A stretch of 18,813 nucleotides of DNA. Origin: Anaerolineales bacterium. Its GTDB lineage: Bacteria; Chloroflexota; Anaerolineae; Anaerolineales; Villigracilaceae. A model generated the notes under the pieces. The model was not told where the DNA came from. It was given only the letters and a program-made list of their open reading frames with translations, and searched no databases. The translations under genes and the position numbers were made by a program. Below, in pieces: positions 13,701-18,813 of this stretch (positions are counted from its first letter, which is position 1; every line of letters starts with the position of its first letter). Location: the NCBI GenBank assembly GCA_024763295.1, contig JANTFU010000007.1, forward strand, positions 1 to 18,813. The letters run 5' to 3'.

Positions 13701-13974
13701 AAGATTTTCTCTCTTTGCGGCTCATATCGCGTGCACTAATAATCATGGCGCTTTGCTCGTTCGGCTTATAAATGAAAAAGACGATAATGTACCTTCCACC
13801 ATAGCTTTGCCCTAAAGCAGCATACAGGTTTTCGCCTTCAACATGTCCACGCTCAACAAAACGGATGCGCGGCTCATTCAACAAAACCTGACGCGCTTCA
13901 CGAAGGCGAAGATTATGCTTCCGCTCGAGTTTTTCTTCAATCGCTTCGGGACAGGTGATGTAGGCAATTTCCAT
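13687..13974 (-). CDS. BrnT-like toxin (RelE-fold ribonuclease family)
   Basis: A 95-residue protein whose C-terminal half matches BrnT-type toxins: YAALGQSYGGRYIIVFF followed by IISARDMSRKERKSYEKK. In BrnT this last helix region carries catalytic residues for mRNA cleavage. The N terminus lacks the common BrnT opening with the HGV/F segment but keeps a KHNLRLREARQVLLNEP helix, so it is a divergent member. As in brnTA, the toxin gene comes first and overlaps the antitoxin. No Shine-Dalgarno is present, and a TATACT box lies 6 nt before the ATG, so the mRNA may be leaderless. Activity is inferred from family and gene order. Confidence 0.8.
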   Translation of the reverse strand: MEIAYITCPEAIEEKLERKHNLRLREARQVLLNEPRIRFVERGHVEGENLYAALGQSYGGRYIIVFFIYKPNEQSAMIISARDMSRKERKSYEKK

Positions 13975-13980
13975 AAATTC

Positions 13981-14010
13981 AGTATATCACGAGGAAAATA
14001 TGTCTACCAA
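13981..14010 (-). promoter_or_regulatory. candidate promoter of the toxin-antitoxin operon
   Basis: On the minus strand TTGGTA (14010-14005), an 18-bp spacer and TATACT (13986-13981) precede the toxin ATG at 13974 by 6 nt. The -35 box overlaps the stop region of the upstream methyltransferase-like gene. The geometry predicts a transcript starting at the ATG itself. Confidence 0.45.
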
Positions 14011-14585
14011 AAAGTTGGGAGCAACATCGGCGTTTTTTCTTTATAGGCTGCATACGCTTCTCCAAACTCTCGCAGCAACTTACGCTCTTCAAAATACGCG
14101 CCAATGACAATATAGATCGTCGCGCCGATGTAAAGCGTGAGCGTATTGACGCTCATCACGGGCGTAAGCCAGATGAAGAGCAAGCCAAAGGTATAGAGTG
14201 GATGGCGGATATATTTGTACAAGCCACTCACGACCAATTTTCCATCATCCAGATGTGGATGCGAGACCAATTGCCGTAGCCCTGCAAAAGACCAAACATC
14301 TGTACTCAAAACACCAACCACTTCCCCGACTGCGGCGACAAGCTGCCCCAAAAGAAAAAGATACATCCACGGCGCAGGGACGGTGTAGAGTGTTTTGTCG
14401 GGCAAAATTTTAACCAAAGCTAAAACCGGCAAGAAGCTAATGACCGCAAAAATATTGTACGCCAAGCGATAAAAACGCATCGCGCCTGAGCTAAAAGTCT
14501 TTTCAAAAAAAGCCTTGAACGAAAGCGATGCCGTCCACGAGTGGACAAAGCCCCAAATAATTAACGCAACAATAATCCAAACCAT
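14004..14585 (-). CDS. NnrU/isoprenylcysteine methyltransferase-like membrane protein
   Basis: A 193-residue integral membrane protein with about five to six hydrophobic segments. Its C-terminal half carries the signature of the isoprenylcysteine carboxyl methyltransferase and phospholipid methyltransferase superfamily: GLYKYIRHPLY (121-131), then the EER triplet (166-168) and FGEAYAAYKEKTPMLLP, which form the S-adenosylmethionine-binding end in known members. The N-terminal half resembles NnrU-type proteins (FVHSWTASLSFK). The methyl acceptor in bacteria is usually unknown. The start is ATG with AGAGG 6 nt upstream. It stands apart from the toxin-antitoxin pair, whose promoter overlaps its 3' end. 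Confidence 0.85.
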   Translation of the reverse strand: MVWIIVALIIWGFVHSWTASLSFKAFFEKTFSSGAMRFYRLAYNIFAVISFLPVLALVKILPDKTLYTVPAPWMYLFLLGQLVAAVGEVVGVLSTDVWSFAGLRQLVSHPHLDDGKLVVSGLYKYIRHPLYTFGLLFIWLTPVMSVNTLTLYIGATIYIVIGAYFEERKLLREFGEAYAAYKEKTPMLLPTFW

Positions 14586-14605
14586 TATTTACCTCTAAAC
14601 TTTGC

Positions 14606-14707
14606 ATGATTCTGCGAGGCAGCTTTACCGCCGAAGCAGTCTCATCGAATGCAGTACATGCCAGATTCCATAAGATTGCTTCGTCGCTCCGCTCCTCGCA
14701 AAATCAT
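14606..14707. repeat. inverted dispersed-type repeat (TGCGAGG...CGAAGCA)
   Basis: The left arm 14606-14645 (ATGATTCTGCGAGG ... CGAAGCAGTCTCAT) and right arm 14670-14707 (ATAAGATTGCTTCG ... CCTCGCAAAATCAT) are imperfect reverse complements of about 38-40 bp around a 24-nt loop. TTGCGAGGAGC...GACGAAGCAATC-style repeats are widespread in bacterial intergenic DNA. It lies between the ATPase 3' end and the methyltransferase-like gene, so it may also act as a transcript end. Confidence 0.65.
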
Positions 14708-14728
14708 TACGCAACACGGAATACGCAT

Positions 14729-17275
14729 TTATCCAAACGCCGGCACTTCCACCGTCTCGCCGCCCGTTTCAACCAAATAATACGGCATCCACGCCACACC
14801 GAACTCATCGACAAAGATATTCGTCTTGGTCGGTGTCAGGGTCACTTCGCTGATCTCGTTGACGATCTCACCCCAGCGGTCGTTAATCTCGTCCAGCTTT
14901 TGCTTTAACTCGGCTTCCAGCTTTTCGATCTGCTCTTCAAGGTCGTCAATGGCATCGAGCGATTCTTCTACATCCGCTTTGGCTTGCTGAGTCAGGCGGC
15001 GCTTCGTCAGCGAAGTCGTCATTCGTCGGCGGCGTCTTGAGAAAAGGCTCAACACATTCTCAGCATGTGTGCCCATCTCTTCCATTTTGCGGTCGGCAAG
15101 TTCTTCTTCATCCTGTTTCAATTCACGTTCTTCGCGTTTCAAGCGATTTTCGAGCGTATCGAGTTTGCGTTCATAACGGTCACTCAGCTTATCAATCTCA
15201 ATATCCCGTTTTTCGCGCGCGGCATCTGCACACAGACGCATGAATTCCGACTTTGAAACGTCAGGTCCCGCGTAAATTTTCAGAGTCACGTTCGCACGCG
15301 CCTTCAGACTGACCGCACGATACAACCAATCCTTGAAATCGCGTTGGATGGCGTTCAAAACGGTCTTTTGATCAAAGGGCGCACCCAAAGCAACAAAACG
15401 TGATTGCGGCGCAGGCACTTTGCCCAACATCTTCAAATCGATGTCCTTGCCCGCATAATCGTCCCAGCGCACCACGCCGCGCGGATCGGGGTTTGGCACC
15501 AAAACAGCGCGTTTCACTTCGCTGTCCACGCCATATTTCCGGTCGAGAAAGCGAACCGTCGCGGCTGCCAACAAGGTTGGGCGATAGCGCATCCCGATCT
15601 GCTCGGCGTCTGCGCCCAGCGGTCGACGCGCGAGTTCAAAGGCTTCCATCAGGCTCAGGTTAAACGGCAGAAAATATTCGCCGATGCCCGTTGGAATAGC
15701 GGGACGGGCTTGCGTAGCACCGTCAGACGCGGTCATCACGCGGCGTCGCTGCGGGCGGCGCGGGGATGTCCGCTTAACGGAAACAGGCTGATAACTTGAG
15801 AGCGTATCACTCGTAGATTCAGTCTGGGGTGCCGTTGTGGACAAATCTGCCGCCATCACATCCGCTTCCGCTAAATCCCAACTCGCGCCGGCGAGATCGT
15901 TCAAGGCAGGAATCTGCGTTCTCGTCATTGGTCCCGCCAAATAATTCATCGCCCAGCGCGTGCGGAAGAGCGAGGGCTGCTTGTCGTGGACATTGTGCAA
16001 AATGAAGGCGCGTTTGCCGAGGCTGGAAATGAGTTTGTTGTAGGCTTGGCGGTTGAGATGTCCCGTAGCACTGTCGAGACCCTCGAGCAGGCGTTCCTTA
16101 TCGCGTTCGGTTTGAAGTTTGCCGATAAACCACGTTCCGGCATTCGAGAGACCTTTGTAATCAACGTCGACAGGGTTTTGCGTGGCGAGCATCAGCCCGA
16201 CGCCAAAAGCACGCGCCTGCTTGAGCAAACGCAGCAGCGGCTGCTTGGAGGGCGGATTTTTCTGCGGCGGGAGGTAACCAAAAATTTCGTCCATGTAGAC
16301 GATGGCGCGCAACGAATTTGTGCCGCCTTGTGTGCGCATCCAGGTTTCGACGGAGGTCAGCAAGAGCGTTGTGAAGAACATGCGCTCGGTCTCGCTGAGA
16401 TGCGCGAGATAAAAGACGCTATGGCGCGGACGACCATCTGGTGTGTAGAGCAAATCGGGGATGTCGAGGGCTTGGCCTTCGCGCCACGTTTCAAAGGAGG
16501 GCGAGGCAAGAATGGCGTTCAGGCGCATGACAAGCGCAGTGCGGTCTTTCGCAGGGAAAAAGGCATCCAGCGGCAGTACGCCGAGTTTGTCGAAGGGCGG
16601 AGTTTGAGTTTGGAGGATGAGTTCGGTCAGGTCGAGGCTTTTGCCTTTGCTCCAGGCATTCTCGAAGATGTGCGAGAGCAAAATATGCTCGCGCGATTGG
16701 AGCGGGTCTACATCTTCGTTGCCGATTAAGCCCAAAAGCGCAGTAACAGTACTGGCAATTTTCTCGCGCAAAAGTTCACGGTTTTCACGCCAATCGAGGT
16801 CGGGAACAGCAAGCGATGACAGGACACTGACCGGAATGCCCGCATCAGAGCCGGGGGTGAAGATCGAAAATTGGGCGGCGTTTTTAAGGGCACGCACGCG
16901 GGCTGAATCCATGCCCCATTTGGCGAGACCCTCTTTCCATATACGAGCGGTTTCGACGGCGGATTGTTCAACGCTCACGCCCGCGCGGCGGGCAGTTTCA
17001 GGGTCAATCCACGGCTGAAAATCCTGTGGCGCTAAATCGGGAAAATGAAGCAGGAGGTTCGTCAAATCCCCTTTCGGGTCAATAATCAACGCGGGGATAT
17101 TTTGCAGCGCGGCTTCTTCGAGCAGAGTCACACACAAGCCCGTTTTCCCCGAACCGGTCATGCCGGTGACAATGGCATGTGTGGTCAGATCGGCGGGGTC
17201 GTAAGTAAGCGGTTTGTCGCTGGGTTCGGCTTGAGGGTTGTCGAGGTGGCGTCCGAGGTAAAAGTGATTTTTCAT
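14729..17275 (-). CDS. HerA/DUF87-type P-loop ATPase with C-terminal coiled coil
   Basis: An 848-residue ATPase of the HerA/FtsK superfamily. It has Walker A GMTGSGKT (38-45), an early ALIIDPKGD (62-70) strand, Walker B with AIVYMDEIFGYLPP (about 323-336) and sensor-like LMLATQNPVDVDYKGLSNAGTWFIGKLQ, all characteristic of DUF87/VirD4-like proteins that move along or clamp DNA or proteins. After the ATPase core (to about 470) comes a Pro/Ser/Thr-rich linker with basic RRPQRRR. A mixed domain follows, then a long charged coiled coil (about 690-798) interrupted by a FSRRRRRM patch, and a short beta-rich end. No membrane helix is seen. The start is ATG with GGAG 5 nt before it. It lies 63 nt after the NgoMIV-like endonuclease gene on the same strand, so a DNA-processing or defence role is possible but unproven. 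Confidence 0.85.
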   Translation of the reverse strand: MKNHFYLGRHLDNPQAEPSDKPLTYDPADLTTHAIVTGMTGSGKTGLCVTLLEEAALQNIPALIIDPKGDLTNLLLHFPDLAPQDFQPWIDPETARRAGVSVEQSAVETARIWKEGLAKWGMDSARVRALKNAAQFSIFTPGSDAGIPVSVLSSLAVPDLDWRENRELLREKIASTVTALLGLIGNEDVDPLQSREHILLSHIFENAWSKGKSLDLTELILQTQTPPFDKLGVLPLDAFFPAKDRTALVMRLNAILASPSFETWREGQALDIPDLLYTPDGRPRHSVFYLAHLSETERMFFTTLLLTSVETWMRTQGGTNSLRAIVYMDEIFGYLPPQKNPPSKQPLLRLLKQARAFGVGLMLATQNPVDVDYKGLSNAGTWFIGKLQTERDKERLLEGLDSATGHLNRQAYNKLISSLGKRAFILHNVHDKQPSLFRTRWAMNYLAGPMTRTQIPALNDLAGASWDLAEADVMAADLSTTAPQTESTSDTLSSYQPVSVKRTSPRRPQRRRVMTASDGATQARPAIPTGIGEYFLPFNLSLMEAFELARRPLGADAEQIGMRYRPTLLAAATVRFLDRKYGVDSEVKRAVLVPNPDPRGVVRWDDYAGKDIDLKMLGKVPAPQSRFVALGAPFDQKTVLNAIQRDFKDWLYRAVSLKARANVTLKIYAGPDVSKSEFMRLCADAAREKRDIEIDKLSDRYERKLDTLENRLKREERELKQDEEELADRKMEEMGTHAENVLSLFSRRRRRMTTSLTKRRLTQQAKADVEESLDAIDDLEEQIEKLEAELKQKLDEINDRWGEIVNEISEVTLTPTKTNIFVDEFGVAWMPYYLVETGGETVEVPAFG

Positions 17276-17338
17276 AAAGGCTCCGGGAAACGGTAATCAG
17301 TGGTCTGTGTAGTCAGTAAAATGTTTGTTTTTTCCGAG

Positions 17339-18196
17339 CTAAATTGCTAAGTCGAACGGCAAATCGCTAATATCGCGCAATCTTCGTCCATCGACCATTC
17401 CATGCAACATTTCTAATTGATCTTCAGATACATCGCTAACCGCGTCAAGCAATTCCGGTAAGGCAAAGTGATACACACAGTCCAAATCACCAGTTCCGAG
17501 CGCCAACGCAGCAATACGAGTTGGCAAAGGTTCAGCGGTAACCGCAACGATATGGGGTAAATTTCCTTTTCGATTACGCACTAAATTTAACGCTTCTGTA
17601 CGCGCGTTCTGCGAGCGATCACTTCGCAACGTCCATTTACAAGATATGCTGGCATGAAGCAATAGACGCGTTTCTTGATGGTTTTCTTCCAACAGAGGCG
17701 TTAGTTTAGCGACACCATCCGCTGAAAGAATATTTTGATATTGATTGACGTCACCCAAGCTAAGAGGTGCGCGCCCAACCACGATATCGGGTTTCACAAT
17801 ATAACCAACACCGAGTACAGACGCTAAATCTTTGTCTGCGCTTGCAAGCTGCGACAAATACGCCAAATGTTCATATTGGTCAAAATCAGAAATATTTGCA
17901 TTCAGAAAGTATCCCCACTGACCAGGGCGCAAATGTGCTAACAATTCAAAAGAACTTTGCAGAAACTCCTTGGTTATTTTTTCAAATAATCCGCCCGTTG
18001 TTTGCCCTTTAATAGCACCGTCAAGAGCTTCGCAACCGAATCTATCTAAAATACCTAATGCAATTTCTATACTTGCTTTACTACTGCGATCAGCAAAATT
18101 TGGGTATTCAAGCGTGCCACCGAGTTTTACACGGATAATATTTTCGCAAACTTCTTGATGATAAAGTTGACGCAGTTCAGCCATATTACTCATCAT
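17339..18196 (-). CDS. NgoMIV-family Type II restriction endonuclease
   Basis: Restriction enzyme expected to cut G^CCGGC, like NgoMIV. The 285-residue length is about that of NgoMIV (286, from memory). The active-site set is present: acidic Glu72 in GLFEKITKEF, Asp137 in VKPDIVV, then SCKW (Ser185, Lys187) and Glu201 in ARTEALNL. The base-reading residues reported for NgoMIV also have counterparts: RSDR (191-194) and PLPTRIA with Arg227, and the GTGDLDCVYHFALPEL block is characteristic. No frameshift is visible, so it looks intact. M1 at 18196 has GGAG only 3 nt upstream; M2 at 18193 has ideal spacing and may be the real start. It lies 9 nt after the methyltransferase, in the same operon. 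Its codons are more AT-rich than the ATPase gene, as expected for a mobile system. Confidence 0.88.
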   Translation of the reverse strand: MMSNMAELRQLYHQEVCENIIRVKLGGTLEYPNFADRSSKASIEIALGILDRFGCEALDGAIKGQTTGGLFEKITKEFLQSSFELLAHLRPGQWGYFLNANISDFDQYEHLAYLSQLASADKDLASVLGVGYIVKPDIVVGRAPLSLGDVNQYQNILSADGVAKLTPLLEENHQETRLLLHASISCKWTLRSDRSQNARTEALNLVRNRKGNLPHIVAVTAEPLPTRIAALALGTGDLDCVYHFALPELLDAVSDVSEDQLEMLHGMVDGRRLRDISDLPFDLAI

Positions 18197-18205
18197 GTTC
18201 TCCTT

Positions 18206-18813
18206 TTATGGCTTATAAAAACCAATCACATATTCTTTGTGCATGCGCTGTTGAATTTGTGAGTTTTTATTAACTTTATTGCCAGCCGGCATCATACGAC
18301 GATTTCTGTCCAAGTTGCGCTCACCGATTTTCGGGACTTCAAAGCCAATCGTTTCACCAATTTCAGCCAGACAAAATTGCGTATCCGTTGAAATGCCCCG
18401 AATCACAGAATTGCCGACCACAAAAATTGCTGCTTTATCATGCTTCAATACACGAAAAACTTCTCGCAAGTTGCGTGTCATTTCAGAATAATAGCGGTGA
18501 ATTACTCGAGATTTTTTCAAATCAACTGCTGCTATCTTTTCAATTAGCAGCGCTGTTTTCGGAGGGAGGTCTTCAAAAGTTATGTCAGCGATTGCGTCAC
18601 CGCCAATATATTTTTTGCGTCTAGTACTTAAATCATCAATAGAATACCCCATCCAAACGAGCGAAAATTTATGCGCACGCATATAGTCAATTGCGTTAGC
18701 AGCATACGGTGGCGATGTGAGAACCAAATCAACACTTTCATCAGCTAAGGGAATGGCTTCAGCATTTCCAAAGGCAGAAAAAACGTCCCTTGGAGCATTC
18801 ATTATTCCTTTTA
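18206..18813 (-). CDS. amino-methyltransferase with TSPPY motif, 5' end beyond the window
   Basis: The visible C-terminal part holds FGNAEAIPLADESVDLVLTSPPY followed by AIDYMRAHKFSLVW. TSPPY (residues 29-33 from the in-window ATG 18802) is the catalytic motif IV of amino-methyltransferases and is most typical of N4-cytosine DNA enzymes. The S-adenosylmethionine motif (FxGxG) is not found downstream, so it should lie N-terminal, outside the window. Consistently, the frame stays open past ATG 18802 to the window edge. A start at 18802 (AAGGA a few bases upstream) would give 198 residues without that motif, possible only if the enzyme is split. It is coupled to the NgoMIV-like endonuclease 9 nt downstream, so it is most likely the protecting methyltransferase, though TRM11-like enzymes look similar. 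Confidence 0.8.
   Translation of the reverse strand, partial: KGIMNAPRDVFSAFGNAEAIPLADESVDLVLTSPPYAANAIDYMRAHKFSLVWMGYSIDDLSTRRKKYIGGDAIADITFEDLPPKTALLIEKIAAVDLKKSRVIHRYYSEMTRNLREVFRVLKHDKAAIFVVGNSVIRGISTDTQFCLAEIGETIGFEVPKIGERNLDRNRRMMPAGNKVNKNSQIQQRMHKEYVIGFYKP

Noticed and set aside
15986..16729. 247-residue plus-strand frame
   Set aside because: It lies fully antisense to the HerA-like ATPase gene and is explained by that gene's codon bias.

Overview
The window looks like a chromosomal segment of a free-living bacterium, most likely a Chloroflexota (Anaerolineae-like) genome. This is inferred from the gene mix, not proven: a VanW-family and an LCP-family cell-wall protein, Thr/Pro-rich linkers after lipoprotein and membrane anchors, a roadblock/LC7 plus V4R signalling operon, and many imperfect inverted repeats between genes. 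No phage, transposase, CRISPR or rRNA sequence was seen.

Layout. Positions 1-548 are gene-free and carry two long inverted repeats. Positions 549-4206 (minus strand) form an operon read in the order M50 site-2 protease, solute-binding lipoprotein, 6-phosphofructokinase. Just upstream of it on the same strand, at 4281-4374, lies a selenocysteine tRNA (anticodon UCA, long variable arm) with its own well-formed promoter and a strong hairpin separating it from the protease gene. Positions 4749-7396 (plus strand) form a tight signalling operon: a roadblock/LC7 protein, a V4R-domain protein, a response regulator with a decayed GGDEF domain, and a dolichol-phosphate-mannose-synthase-like glycosyltransferase. 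A bacterial small SRP RNA (4.5S type) with a near-consensus promoter follows at about 7473-7580. Then come two tandem paralogous single-pass membrane proteins (7650-8872) and a bidirectional terminator.

Positions 9052-13281 (minus strand) carry envelope and housekeeping genes: an LCP-family protein, a HEAT-repeat protein, a Trm112-like zinc protein and a large VanW-family protein. Positions 13446-13974 hold a BrnT-like toxin and CopG-type antitoxin pair, followed by an NnrU/isoprenylcysteine-methyltransferase-like membrane protein. Positions 14729-17275 encode a large HerA/DUF87-type ATPase with a C-terminal coiled coil. The window ends with a Type II restriction-modification unit: an NgoMIV-family endonuclease (expected site GCCGGC) behind the 3' part of a TSPPY amino-methyltransferase that runs off the right edge.

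The most noteworthy items are: the selC tRNA, which implies a selenocysteine-using host and has promoter geometry suggesting almost no 5' leader; the roadblock-V4R-degenerate GGDEF module without an adjacent GTPase; the NgoMIV-like endonuclease paired with a predicted N4-cytosine methyltransferase beside a HerA-like ATPase; two genes whose -10 boxes sit 6-8 nt before the ATG (possible leaderless mRNAs); and several families of inverted intergenic repeats.
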